A DNA stretch of 64,000 nucleotides from Streptococcus sp. HMSC074B11 (GTDB taxonomy: Bacteria > Bacillota > Bacilli > Lactobacillales > Streptococcaceae): positions 57,861 to 121,860 of the forward strand of contig NZ_KV794260.1 of the NCBI RefSeq assembly GCF_001808705.1, given 5' to 3'. Positions within the stretch are counted from its first letter, which is position 1. Each line of letters begins with the position of its first letter. This document shows positions 18,496 through 29,185 of the stretch, in pieces. Below the pieces are notes generated by a model that worked only from the letters and a program-made list of their open reading frames with translations, did not search any database and had not been told where the DNA came from. The position numbers and the translations under genes are program-made.

Positions 18496-18632
18496 TCAAA
18501 ACGTTTTCAATCTGTACTGTAATAGAGAATGAAAGTTTCTGAGCACATTCTTATGAAACTATAAGTAAATGTGATAAATTAGGAGTGTAAATTTACTGAA
18601 TCGTTTTCAAAAAACATATAAAAGCGCTTTTA
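18496..18632 (+). promoter_or_regulatory. spxB upstream region with CcpA-like (cre) palindromes
   Basis: TCAAAACGTTTTCA (18496-18509) matches the cre consensus TGWNANCGNTNWCA at all but one position. A second palindrome TAAAAGCGCTTTTA (18619-18632) has two mismatches. A half-site-like TGAATCGTTTTCA precedes it at about 18597. spxB is known to respond to CcpA in pneumococci. I cannot place the promoter with confidence. Confidence 0.5.
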
Positions 18633-18669
18633 TTATTCATCAAATTAACTTTTAAGGAGAGTTATCATT

Positions 18670-20445
18670 ATGACTCAAGGGAAAATTACTGCATCAGCAG
18701 CAATGCTTAACGTATTGAAAACATGGGGCGTAGACACTATCTACGGTATCCCATCAGGAACACTCAGCTCACTTATGGACGCTTTGGCTGAAGACAAAGA
18801 TATCCGTTTCTTGCAAGTTCGCCACGAAGAAACAGGTGCTCTTGCAGCGGTTATGCAGGCTAAATTTGGCGGTTCTATCGGTGTTGCAGTTGGTTCAGGT
18901 GGTCCAGGTGCGACTCACTTGATCAACGGTGTTTACGATGCAGCTATGGATAACACTCCATTCCTTGCTATCCTTGGATCACGTCCAGTTAACGAATTAA
19001 ACATGGATGCTTTTCAAGAATTAAACCAAAACCCAATGTACAACGGTATCGCTGTTTACAACAAACGTGTAGCTTACGCAGAACAATTACCAAAAGTAAT
19101 CGACGAAGCTTGCCGTGCTGCCGTTTCTAAAAAAGGTCCAGCCGTTGTTGAAATTCCAGTAAACTTTGGTTTTCAAGAAATCGACGAAAACTCATACTAC
19201 GGTTCAGGTTCATACGAACGTTCATTCATCGCTCCTGCTTTGAACGAAGTTGAAATTGACAAAGCAGTTGAAATCTTGAACAATGCTGAACGTCCAGTTA
19301 TCTATGCTGGTTACGGTGGTGTTAAAGCTGGTGAAGTGATTACTGAATTGTCACGTAAAATCAAAGCACCAATCATCACAACTGGTAAAAACTTTGAAGC
19401 TTTTGAATGGAACTACGAAGGTTTGACAGGTTCTGCTTACCGTGTTGGTTGGAAACCAGCCAACGAAGTTGTCTTTGAAGCAGACACTGTTCTCTTCCTT
19501 GGTTCAAACTTCCCATTTGCTGAAGTATACGAAGCATTCAAAAACACTGAAAAATTCATCCAAGTCGATATCGACCCTTACAAACTTGGTAAACGTCATG
19601 CCCTTGACGCTTCAATCCTTGGTGATGCAGGTCAAACCGCTAAAGCTATCCTTGACAAAGTGAACCCAGTTGAGTCTACTCCATGGTGGCGTGCAAACGT
19701 TAAGAACAACCAAAACTGGCGTGATTACATGAACAAACTCGAAGGTAAAACTGAGGGTGAATTGCAATTGTATCAAGTTTACAATGCAATCAACAAATAT
19801 GCTGATCAAGACGCTATCTACTCAATCGACGTAGGTGACACTACTCAAACATCTACTCGTCACCTTCACATGACACCTAAGAACATGTGGCGTACATCTC
19901 CACTCTTTGCGACAATGGGTATTGCCCTTCCAGGTGGTATCGCTGCGAAGAAAGACAATCCAGATCGCCAAGTATGGAACATCATGGGTGACGGTGCATT
20001 CAACATGTGCTACCCAGACGTGATCACAAACGTTCAATACGACCTTCCAGTTATCAACGTTGTCTTCTCAAATGGTAAATATGCCTTCATCAAGGACAAA
20101 TACGAAGACACAAACAAACACTTGTTTGGTTGTGACTTCCCTAATGCTGACTATGCGAAAATCGCTGAAGCGCAAGGTGCTGTAGGGTTCACTGTAAACC
20201 GTATCGAAGATATCGATGCAGTTGTTGCAGAAGCTGTTAAATTGAACAAAGAAGGTAAAACTGTTGTTATTGATGCTCACATCACACCACACCGTCCACT
20301 TCCAGTAGAAGTACTTGAGTTGGATCCAAAACAACACTCAGAAGAAGCAATCAAAGCCTTCAAGGAAAAATACGAAGCAGAGGAACTCGTACCATTCCGC
20401 CTCTTCTTGGAAGAAGAAGGGTTGCAATCACGCGCAATTAAATAA
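18670..20445 (+). CDS. spxB: Pyruvate oxidase SpxB
   Basis: 591 residues. It is a thiamine-diphosphate and FAD enzyme that converts pyruvate, phosphate and oxygen to acetyl phosphate, CO2 and hydrogen peroxide. The N-terminal TPP-pyrimidine domain has the catalytic Glu in [11 protein letters not shown] central FAD/Rossmann domain and a C-terminal TPP-pyrophosphate domain with the MGDGAFNM motif follow. Codon use is strongly biased towards few codons, as in highly expressed genes. It stands alone between terminators, directly downstream of copA as in S. pneumoniae. Confidence 0.97.
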   Translation: MTQGKITASAAMLNVLKTWGVDTIYGIPSGTLSSLMDALAEDKDIRFLQVRHEETGALAAVMQAKFGGSIGVAVGSGGPGATHLINGVYDAAMDNTPFLAILGSRPVNELNMDAFQELNQNPMYNGIAVYNKRVAYAEQLPKVIDEACRAAVSKKGPAVVEIPVNFGFQEIDENSYYGSGSYERSFIAPALNEVEIDKAVEILNNAERPVIYAGYGGVKAGEVITELSRKIKAPIITTGKNFEAFEWNYEGLTGSAYRVGWKPANEVVFEADTVLFLGSNFPFAEVYEAFKNTEKFIQVDIDPYKLGKRHALDASILGDAGQTAKAILDKVNPVESTPWWRANVKNNQNWRDYMNKLEGKTEGELQLYQVYNAINKYADQDAIYSIDVGDTTQTSTRHLHMTPKNMWRTSPLFATMGIALPGGIAAKKDNPDRQVWNIMGDGAFNMCYPDVITNVQYDLPVINVVFSNGKYAFIKDKYEDTNKHLFGCDFPNADYAKIAEAQGAVGFTVNRIEDIDAVVAEAVKLNKEGKTVVIDAHITPHRPLPVEVLELDPKQHSEEAIKAFKEKYEAEELVPFRLFLEEEGLQSRAIK

Positions 20446-20448
20446 TTC

Positions 20449-20541
20449 CTCTCGTCGAAAATCAAATGTAACCACTGTAGATTTTATTCTTTGATTTTCA
20501 TAGAGAGAAACTTAAAAAGATCGTAGTCATCCGGTCTTTTT
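20449..20541 (+). terminator. Two hairpins after spxB
   Basis: The first is a long inverted repeat (GAAAATCAAA at 20457-20466 with TTTGATTTTC at 20490-20499, plus CTCTC/GAGAG flanks) without a T run. The second is an intrinsic terminator (AAAAGATCG with CGGTCTTTT, 20514-20541). Confidence 0.65.
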
Positions 20542-20555
20542 GTGGAGGATAGTAA

Positions 20556-20903
20556 ATGAATTTAAATCAATTAGATATTATCGTTTCAGATGTTCCACAA
20601 GTCTGTGCTGACTTGGAGCGTATTTTTGATAAAAAGGCCGATTATGTTGATGACAGTTTTGCTCAATTCACGATTGGCAGTCACTGTCTGATGTTGTCCC
20701 GAAATCATTTAATTCCTTTGGAAGATTTTCAGTCAGGCCTCATTATTCATATCGAGGTTGAGGACGTAGAGCAGAACTACAAACGGTTGAAAGATCTTGG
20801 TATAAAGGTTTTACACGGTCCTTGTGAAACGGATTGGGGGACAGAGTCCTTATTAGTTAAAGGTCCTGCTGGTCTAGTGATTGATTTTTATCGAATGAAA
20901 TAG
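20556..20903 (+). CDS. VOC (glyoxalase/bleomycin-resistance fold) family protein
   Basis: 115 residues. The two beta-alpha-beta-beta-beta halves of the vicinal oxygen chelate fold can be followed: LDIIVSDVPQVCADLERIF at the start, and IEVEDVEQNYKRLKDLGIKV with PAGLVIDFY at the end. Members include glyoxalases, dioxygenases and drug-binding proteins, and nothing here fixes the activity. It lies between two similar CCGGTC-type terminators, so it is a single-gene unit or partial read-through from spxB. The start at 20556 has a GTGGAGGAT ribosome site. Confidence 0.8.
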   Translation: MNLNQLDIIVSDVPQVCADLERIFDKKADYVDDSFAQFTIGSHCLMLSRNHLIPLEDFQSGLIIHIEVEDVEQNYKRLKDLGIKVLHGPCETDWGTESLLVKGPAGLVIDFYRMK

Positions 20904-20968
20904 GTCGCTTAATCATTTGAAGTTAACCTTAGCTATTTTTAAAACAGAAATTGAGAACATAAACGATT

Positions 20969-20995
20969 AAAAGGTCGGAGCAATCCGGTCTTTTT
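20969..20995 (+). terminator. Terminator after the VOC gene
   Basis: AAAAGGTCGG (20969-20978) pairs with CCGGTCTTTT (from 20985), ending in Ts. It is related in sequence to the terminator at 20514-20541. Confidence 0.8.
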
Positions 20996-21046
20996 CTTTC
21001 ATTTCTGTTAAAATAGATTCATCATCATGTTTTAAGGAGAAAAAAG

Positions 21047-21625
21047 ATGCCAACAACTTTCTTTCTATTATTTGGATTAATGATTTTAGGATTTGCTGCC
21101 TTCACCTATTTTATATTTTCCTATTTTATATTTAGTAATTATAGTAATGCCAAGAGGTGTACCGAAAGAACGGAAGGAGTTATTATCCGATATTCCTATG
21201 CTCTTTATAATGGGATTAGTCTCCCAGTTGTTGAATACACTGTTGATGGAAACCAATACAAGGTCGTAGGGCCTAAATTTCTATCTGCTATTTCAAATAC
21301 AATCAGTACTCCCTTAGGTTCAATCGTATCTGATGTAAAAACGGATAATTTTGAAAATGGTGAAATTCCGCAAGTTTTAAGATACAAAGTTAAGGGGAAT
21401 AGTTTTTTGTCTTATACAAAATCTCCACTTAAGGAACGCTTTCCAATTGGTGGAAAAGTTGCTGTTTATTATGATCCTAAAAAACCAAAACATTCCTATG
21501 TAGAAAGACCACTAAGACCTGGACGGTATGCATGGTTGGCAAAATGTTTTATCTATCTTAATGTTTTTATTATGGTTGCTCTAGCTTTCTTTATCATGTT
21601 CATTCTTCCAAATCTTATGAAATAA
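21047..21625 (+). CDS. Membrane protein, DUF3592-like
   Basis: 192 residues with a membrane helix near residues 5-27, an extracytoplasmic beta-rich middle part, and a second helix near 168-188. The middle part has the DUF3592 pattern TEGVIIRYSY..., PVVEYTVDGNQYKV and GGKVAVYYDPKKPKHSYV, so that family is my best assignment. Function is unknown. A TAAGGAGAAAA ribosome site precedes ATG 21047. It stands alone between two terminators. Confidence 0.7.
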   Translation: MPTTFFLLFGLMILGFAAFTYFIFSYFIFSNYSNAKRCTERTEGVIIRYSYALYNGISLPVVEYTVDGNQYKVVGPKFLSAISNTISTPLGSIVSDVKTDNFENGEIPQVLRYKVKGNSFLSYTKSPLKERFPIGGKVAVYYDPKKPKHSYVERPLRPGRYAWLAKCFIYLNVFIMVALAFFIMFILPNLMK

Positions 21626-21660
21626 AGCGGTTTTGTATACAAACTTCAACTACCCTATTT

Positions 21661-21690
21661 GACTTCTATGTTCATCGTAGAAGTTTTTTT
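21661..21690 (+). terminator. Terminator after the DUF3592-like gene
   Basis: ACTTCTA (21662-21668) pairs with TAGAAGT (21678-21684), followed by T7. Confidence 0.8.
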
Positions 21691-21753
21691 GAAGAAAGTG
21701 CTTTTCTTAAAAATTATTTAGGGGCTATTTCAGTTTTTTTAAATGTTTGATAG

Positions 21754-21759
21754 TATAAT
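21754..21759 (+). promoter_or_regulatory. -10 box of the 6-phospho-beta-glucosidase gene
   Basis: TATAAT about 30 bases before the start codon. No clear -35 at the right distance. Confidence 0.5.
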
Positions 21760-21779
21760 AGTACCAGTAAATCATGTGA

Positions 21780-23228
<1,449 letters not shown>

Positions 23229-23289
23229 AACACATTTATTCACTATTTTTATAAAATCTTCTCCCTACTTTATAAGATCTGAAAAAGAG

Positions 23290-23318
23290 TTCAATTAGAC
23301 CTAGCTTTTTGCTATAAT
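23290..23318 (+). promoter_or_regulatory. manA promoter
   Basis: Weak -35 TTCAAT (23290-23295), 17-base spacer, TATAAT (23313-23318). Confidence 0.55.
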
Positions 23319-23348
23319 GAGGGGAGAAAAATCAGACAGGAGATCAAG

Positions 23349-24293
23349 ATGTCAGAACCATTATTTTTACAATCAGTTATGCAAGAAAAAATCTGGGGTG
23401 GGACTAAACTACGTGATGAGTTTGGTTACGACATTCCAAATGAAAAGATTGGTGAGTATTGGGCGATCTCAGCTCACCCAAATGGTGTGTCTAAGGTAGC
23501 CAATGGCCGCTATCAAGGAACAGACCTCGCTAGTTTGTATGAGGAACACCGTGAGTTGTTTGGCAACCGTCCAGAACCAGTATTTCCACTCTTGACTAAA
23601 ATCCTAGATGCCAATGACTGGCTCAGTGTTCAAGTTCACCCAGATGATGCTTATGGACTAGAGCACGAAGGCGAACTTGGAAAAACAGAGTGCTGGTATA
23701 TCATTGCTGCAGATGAAGGTTCAGAGATTATTTACGGTCACAATGCCAAGTCAAAAGAAGAACTCCGCCAACAAATCGAAGATAAGAACTGGGATGCCTT
23801 GCTTACAAAAGTACCTGTTAAGGCTGGAGATTTCTTTTATGTACCCAGTGGAACAATGCACGCTATCGGAGCAGGTATCTTAATCCTTGAAACGCAACAG
23901 TCTAGTGATACAACTTATCGTGTCTATGACTTTGACCGCAAGGATGATAATGGCAACTTGCGTGAGCTTCATCTTGAAAAATCCATCGATGTTTTAAATA
24001 TCGGTGAGCCTGCAAATAGCCGTCCTGTGACTGTCAAAGCAGATGATTTGCGTTCAACTCTCCTTGTATCCAATGAATTCTTCGCAGTTTACAAGTGGGA
24101 AATTACTGGAAAAGTTAACTTTGAAAAAACAGCTGATTACAGCTTGTTGAGCGTTTTGGCTGGTCAAGGGAAACTGACTGTAGACGGAAAAGATTATCCA
24201 ATTCAAAAAGGTAGTCACTTTATCTTACCAAGTGATGTTGAAGCTTGGACCTTGGAAGGGCAAGGTCTAGAATTGATTGTTAGTCATCCATAA
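23349..24293 (+). CDS. manA: Mannose-6-phosphate isomerase, class I
   Basis: 314 residues, the length of the Firmicute class. It interconverts mannose-6-P and fructose-6-P. The N-terminal KIWGGTKLRDEFGY, zinc ligands in QVHPDDAYGLEHEGELGKTE and in PSGTMHAIGAG, and a C-terminal cupin half (KGSHFILPSDVEAW) are clear. It forms a single-gene unit with its own promoter and a terminator at 24298-24331. Mannose taken up by a PTS enters glycolysis through this step. Confidence 0.97.
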   Translation: MSEPLFLQSVMQEKIWGGTKLRDEFGYDIPNEKIGEYWAISAHPNGVSKVANGRYQGTDLASLYEEHRELFGNRPEPVFPLLTKILDANDWLSVQVHPDDAYGLEHEGELGKTECWYIIAADEGSEIIYGHNAKSKEELRQQIEDKNWDALLTKVPVKAGDFFYVPSGTMHAIGAGILILETQQSSDTTYRVYDFDRKDDNGNLRELHLEKSIDVLNIGEPANSRPVTVKADDLRSTLLVSNEFFAVYKWEITGKVNFEKTADYSLLSVLAGQGKLTVDGKDYPIQKGSHFILPSDVEAWTLEGQGLELIVSHP

Positions 24294-24297
24294 AAAG

Positions 24298-24331
24298 AAA
24301 GGGCCTGAGTTCATTACTCAAGTCCTTTTTT
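24298..24331. terminator. Terminator between converging manA and NSS transporter genes
   Basis: AAAGGGCCTGAG (24298-24309) pairs with CTCAAGTCCTTT (24317-24328) with one mismatch and one G-U pair, and T runs lie on both strands. It can serve both directions. Confidence 0.8.
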
Positions 24332-24335
24332 GTAT

Positions 24336-25676
24336 TTACATAAATTGGGCGATAAAGATCACGATGATGATAATTGGGATGATGAAACGAAGAAGGAAGA
24401 GCCAGACTTGGAAAAGTCCTTGTTTCCAAGGTGTTTCATCAAGATGAAGTTCCTCCATTGCCAGTGCCTTCTTGAAAATATAGCCTGTAAAGAGAGACAA
24501 GCAGAGGGCGCCGAATGGCATGAGGAGGTTGGAAACCAAGAAATCCATAGCATCAAAGAAGGTCTTTCCAAAGATATGGACATCAGCCATCACACCATAG
24601 GATAGGGCCGAAGGGATACCAAAGATAAAGGTCAAGATACCTAAAATAAGACTCCATTTATTACGTTTTTCGTTATTTTGGTCAGTGATATTTCCAACAT
24701 TAATTTCCAGCATAACGACAGAAGAAGTGACCGTCGCAAAGAGGAAGAGCAAGAGAAAGAGAATATAGAAAATACTTCCAAAAGGCATCTTGTCAAAGAG
24801 TTGGGGCAAGACGATAAAGAGGAGACTAGGACCACCTTCAGACTGAATATTGAAGGCTGACATAGCTGGGAAAATAGCTAGTCCTGCCATGACCGATACG
24901 GAAATATTCATGGCAACGATAGACATACCTGATTGGACCAGATTGGTTTTCTTATCTAGGTAAGAAGCATAGGTCAACATGGCCGTAACCCCGAGGGACA
25001 AAGCAAAGAATGACTGTCCTAGAGCATAGAGGAAACCAGCACTTGTCAGTTTTGAAAAATCAGGTTTGAGGAAGTATACGACACCTTCCATAGCATTTGG
25101 TAAGCTAAGAGAGCGCCCGATAATAATGACAAAGATGATAAATAGCAGGGGCATCATGACCTTAGATGCTCTTTCAATCCCTTTTTGGACTCCCTTAGAT
25201 ACGATAAAGATGTTGAGGAAGATAAAAAGAGCTTGAGACCCAAGGGCAATCCAAGGATTTGAAATGATGTCTGTAAAGAGCTGGGCATAATCACTGCTAA
25301 TCCCAACTTGGAAGGCTTTAGCAATAGCGATACCTAGATAAACTAAAACCCATCCCCCGATAACACTGTAAAAGGATAAGAGGATGAAAAGGGCAAAGGC
25401 ACCAATCCAACCGATAAAGTTGTAGTTCTTGTTATCACCCAATTTTCCAAAGGTTTTGATTGCTGACACGCCAGCGCTCCGACCGAGGGCAAACTCAGCC
25501 AAGAGAAGTGGAAATCCAATCAATAGTGTCGAGATGAGAAAGACCAGTAAAAAACCTCCCCCACCATTGGCAGCAGTCATGTAAGGGAACTTCCAAACGG
25601 CCCCAAGACCAATAGCAGAACCTGCAGATGCAAGGATAAAGCCCAGTTTTGAACCCCATTGCGATTTTTCAGACAT
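24336..25676 (-). CDS. Sodium-dependent transporter, NSS (SNF) family
   Basis: 446 residues from the start at 25676, where a GGAG site sits 8 bases upstream. A longer in-frame extension to 25826 has no family similarity and runs through the promoter. The N-terminal motif SKLGFILASAGSAIGLGAVWKFPY is the sodium and substrate site of bacterial neurotransmitter:sodium symporters such as LeuT. About 11-12 membrane helices follow. The likely substrate is an amino acid, not determinable from sequence. It has a long leader with a terminator-like hairpin and is divergent from a MerR/TipAS regulator. Confidence 0.93.
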   Translation of the reverse strand: MSEKSQWGSKLGFILASAGSAIGLGAVWKFPYMTAANGGGGFLLVFLISTLLIGFPLLLAEFALGRSAGVSAIKTFGKLGDNKNYNFIGWIGAFALFILLSFYSVIGGWVLVYLGIAIAKAFQVGISSDYAQLFTDIISNPWIALGSQALFIFLNIFIVSKGVQKGIERASKVMMPLLFIIFVIIIGRSLSLPNAMEGVVYFLKPDFSKLTSAGFLYALGQSFFALSLGVTAMLTYASYLDKKTNLVQSGMSIVAMNISVSVMAGLAIFPAMSAFNIQSEGGPSLLFIVLPQLFDKMPFGSIFYILFLLLFLFATVTSSVVMLEINVGNITDQNNEKRNKWSLILGILTFIFGIPSALSYGVMADVHIFGKTFFDAMDFLVSNLLMPFGALCLSLFTGYIFKKALAMEELHLDETPWKQGLFQVWLFLLRFIIPIIIIVIFIAQFM

Positions 25677-25702
25677 TGTTAAACTCCAATCTATTTCTAA
25701 AT

Positions 25703-25735
25703 AATAAAAGGCTACTTGAGTTGTCAAATAGCCCT
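25703..25735 (-). promoter_or_regulatory. Terminator-like hairpin in the NSS transporter leader
   Basis: On the minus strand GGCTATTT pairs with AAGTAGCC (one G-U) around a TGACAACTC loop, followed by TTTTATTATTT. It lies between the promoter and the start codon, so it could attenuate transcription. Upstream leader segments (AATTGAG) can pair with the loop region. Confidence 0.5.
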
Positions 25736-25782
25736 CTCTCAATTGCTCTTTTGAGCTTATTCTTTGATTGATAGACTTGATT

Positions 25783-25811
25783 ATCCTATCATGATTTTTC
25801 AAGTCTGTCAA
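25783..25811 (-). promoter_or_regulatory. Promoter of the NSS transporter
   Basis: On the minus strand: TTGACA (25811-25806), 17-base spacer, TAGGAT (25788-25783). It gives a leader of about 100 bases before the start at 25676. Confidence 0.7.
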
Positions 25812-25853
25812 GAAAGCGATTTTCATGTTTTTATAAAAAATATGATAAAATAC

Positions 25854-25884
25854 TTGACTCTCCTCAAAGGGGAGGGTATATACT
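25854..25884 (+). promoter_or_regulatory. MerR-type promoter with a 19-base spacer
   Basis: TTGACT (25854-25859), 19-base spacer, TATACT (25879-25884). The spacer holds an imperfect dyad (CTCTCC...GGGGAGGG). An overlong 19-base spacer with a dyad between -35 and -10 is the hallmark of promoters that MerR-family activators untwist. The regulator encoded just downstream probably controls itself here. Confidence 0.82.
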
Positions 25885-25904
25885 ATTTATGTGAGGAGGA
25901 AATC

Positions 25905-26645
25905 ATGTACCATATCAAAGAAGCTGCGCAACTTTCAGGTGTCTCCATCAAGACCCTCTACCATTATGACAAGATTGGACTTTTGGTTCCATTAAAGTCA
26001 GAAAATGGCTATCGGACCTATAGTCAAGAGGATTTAGAACGACTACAGATTATCCTCTATTACAAGTATCTAGGTTTTTCTTTAGAAAAAATAGCAGAGC
26101 TATTGAAGGAAGAAAAGACGGACTTGTTACCACATTTATCTAGACAGTTGGACTATTTAACCCAGGAGAGGCAACATCTAGACACCTTGATTTCAACCTT
26201 GCAGAAAACTATTCAAGAACAAAAAGGAGAAAGAAAAATGACTATTGAGGAAAAATTCACTGGATTTAGCTATCAAGACCATCAAAAATACCACCAAGAG
26301 GCTGTAGACAAGTATGGCCAAGAAATCATGGATCAAGCGCTCGAGCGCCAAAAAGGTCACGAAGACGAAGCTACGGCTGCCTTCAACCAAGTCTTTCAAG
26401 CCTTGGCACAAAATCTTCAAGCTGATCTACCTGCAACAGCATCTGAAAATCAAGAGGAAGCAGGCAAACTCTTGCAAGCCATCCGTACTTATGGATTTGA
26501 CTGCTCTATCGAGGTCTTTGGTCATATCGGAAAAGGCTATGTCTATAATCCAGAGTTCAAGGAAAACCTTGATAAGTTTGGACAGGGAACAGCCCAGTAC
26601 ACATCAGATGTCATTACCCACTATGTAAGCACACAAACTCGATAA
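25905..26645 (+). CDS. MerR-family transcriptional activator with TipAS drug-binding domain
   Basis: 246 residues from ATG 25905, which has a GAGGAGGAAA site. The open frame upstream runs through the promoter and is not used. The N-terminal MerR winged helix (IKEAAQLSGVSIKTLYHYDKIGLL, residues 3-26) is followed by a dimerisation coiled coil and, from about residue 125, a TipAS domain (YHQEAVDKYGQEIMDQA, then GFDCSIEVFGHIGKGYV). TipAS domains bind thiopeptides and other amphiphilic drugs. Divergent to the NSS transporter, whose control is a possibility rather than a demonstrated link. Confidence 0.9.
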   Translation: MYHIKEAAQLSGVSIKTLYHYDKIGLLVPLKSENGYRTYSQEDLERLQIILYYKYLGFSLEKIAELLKEEKTDLLPHLSRQLDYLTQERQHLDTLISTLQKTIQEQKGERKMTIEEKFTGFSYQDHQKYHQEAVDKYGQEIMDQALERQKGHEDEATAAFNQVFQALAQNLQADLPATASENQEEAGKLLQAIRTYGFDCSIEVFGHIGKGYVYNPEFKENLDKFGQGTAQYTSDVITHYVSTQTR

Positions 26646-26721
26646 AACTCACAGACTAAGCTAGAACTGACAAAGCCAGTAACAGAATTTTAGTAGGAAG
26701 ACACAGACTCAGACAAAATAA

Positions 26722-26749
26722 AAGTCGGCGGAGTGATCTCTGCCGATTT
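26722..26749. terminator. Terminator between converging MerR and Nudix genes
   Basis: TCGGCGGAG (26725-26733) pairs with CTCTGCCGA (26738-26746), a 9-base stem with one G-U pair, flanked by A-rich and T-rich sequence. Confidence 0.75.
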
Positions 26750-26753
26750 ACTG

Positions 26754-27209
26754 TTATTTGAGTTGGTAAAACCAGTCTCCCCCATCCTTATAGTAAAAGA
26801 ATTCACTGAGGTCCTCTTCGAGAAAAACACGAAGCATATCAGACATATCCTCAGTAGCTAGTTTGAGATGAGATAGATTTTCAAAATCCTCCCACCAAAC
26901 TTTTCCTTCGTCTGAAGATTGGAGCTCACCAGTAAAGTGTTCTGTTTTGTAAAAGAGGACAACATAACGATAATCTGCATCATCATACCAGTCTTTGATA
27001 TCACAGAGTTGGAGTTTAGAAATGGTCAGACCAGTTTCTTCCTTCACTTCGCGAATGACAGCATCGACAAAGGATTCGCCACGTTCAACATGACCACCAG
27101 GAAAAGTAATGCCAGGCCAGTTAGGACTAACTCGGTCTTGAACTAGGATCTTGTCCCCATTTTTAATCAAGCACATGTTGACAAATTCGACTGATTCTCT
27201 TCTACTCAT
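26754..27209 (-). CDS. Nudix hydrolase (MutT-like)
   Basis: 151 residues. The complete Nudix box GX5EX7REUXEEXGU is at residues 39-61 (starting GHVERGESF, ending REVKEETGL). Such enzymes hydrolyse nucleoside diphosphates linked to another moiety. MutT-type clean-up of oxidised nucleotides is possible but not shown. It follows the DUF1697 gene by 10 bases on the same strand and ends at the converging terminator. Confidence 0.9.
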   Translation of the reverse strand: MSRRESVEFVNMCLIKNGDKILVQDRVSPNWPGITFPGGHVERGESFVDAVIREVKEETGLTISKLQLCDIKDWYDDADYRYVVLFYKTEHFTGELQSSDEGKVWWEDFENLSHLKLATEDMSDMLRVFLEEDLSEFFYYKDGGDWFYQLK

Positions 27210-27219
27210 ATTATTTTTC

Positions 27220-27741
27220 CTATTTTGTTAGTAATTTTTCTACCACGTTTAATTTTCGCATGGTCAGATCAACGCCGAACAGCTTTTCAAGATAGTTGGT
27301 ATTAAGTTTTTTTCGTTTTGCAGTTCTAGGGAGATAGAGGTAAAGACAATGGTTGCCGATACAAATTTCTTCTTCACCATAGTCACTATCCAATTTTTCT
27401 AATGGTAGACTTTGGATATCATTTTGAAAAAGGATCACATGTATTCGGTCAAAAAGATAGTGTTTTCCAAATGGGTTTTCTTGGACAATTTTTGCAAAAT
27501 CATTTTTGTTCTTGATTACCATTTTTAAATCAGCACCAATTTTTTCCTTTATTAGAGTGTGAACCTGTTCTCGTATTTCTTCCAGAGATAAGTCACTTTC
27601 AAGAATGATATTCCCACTTTGAATATAGGTTCGAACGTGTTGAAAATCAGCTTCTATCAAGATATCTACTAGATAAGACATTTTAGGGATAGCATTTTTT
27701 CCATTAGGAGTAACTCCCCTTAGTAAGATAATATGTTCCAA
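27220..27741 (-). CDS. DUF1697 family protein, probable UUG start
   Basis: I place the start at TTG 27741 (173 residues, beginning M-E-H-I-I-L-L-R-G). It has an AAAGGA site 6 bases upstream and matches where DUF1697 proteins begin (hydrophobic strand then LLRGxxxxGKNxxxM). An ATG at 27765 would add eight residues but has an AAGG site only 3 bases away. Conserved features are LLRGVTPNGKNAIPKM, TYIQSGNIIL and a C-terminal TMRKLNVVEKL. The function of the family is unknown. Confidence 0.8.
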   Translation of the reverse strand: MEHIILLRGVTPNGKNAIPKMSYLVDILIEADFQHVRTYIQSGNIILESDLSLEEIREQVHTLIKEKIGADLKMVIKNKNDFAKIVQENPFGKHYLFDRIHVILFQNDIQSLPLEKLDSDYGEEEICIGNHCLYLYLPRTAKRKKLNTNYLEKLFGVDLTMRKLNVVEKLLTK

Positions 27742-27779
27742 AGTAGTTCCTTTCTTATCTAACATCCTTAGATACTAAA

Positions 27780-29108
<1,329 letters not shown>

Positions 29109-29145
29109 TCAGCTACAGTAGAAAAGATAATTGCTGATAAAAATT

Positions 29146-29172
29146 GAGGTCGGGACATTGAATCCCGACCTC
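29146..29172 (-). terminator. Terminator of the degV gene
   Basis: GAGGTCGGGA and TCCCGACCTC form a perfect 10-base stem. On the minus strand it is followed by AATTTTTA. Confidence 0.88.
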
Positions 29173-29185
29173 TGTCTTATATAAA

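Noticed and set aside
25677..25826. 50-residue N-terminal extension of the NSS transporter
   Set aside because: It runs through the -10/-35 region and the leader hairpin, and the family begins at the later Met with a good ribosome site.
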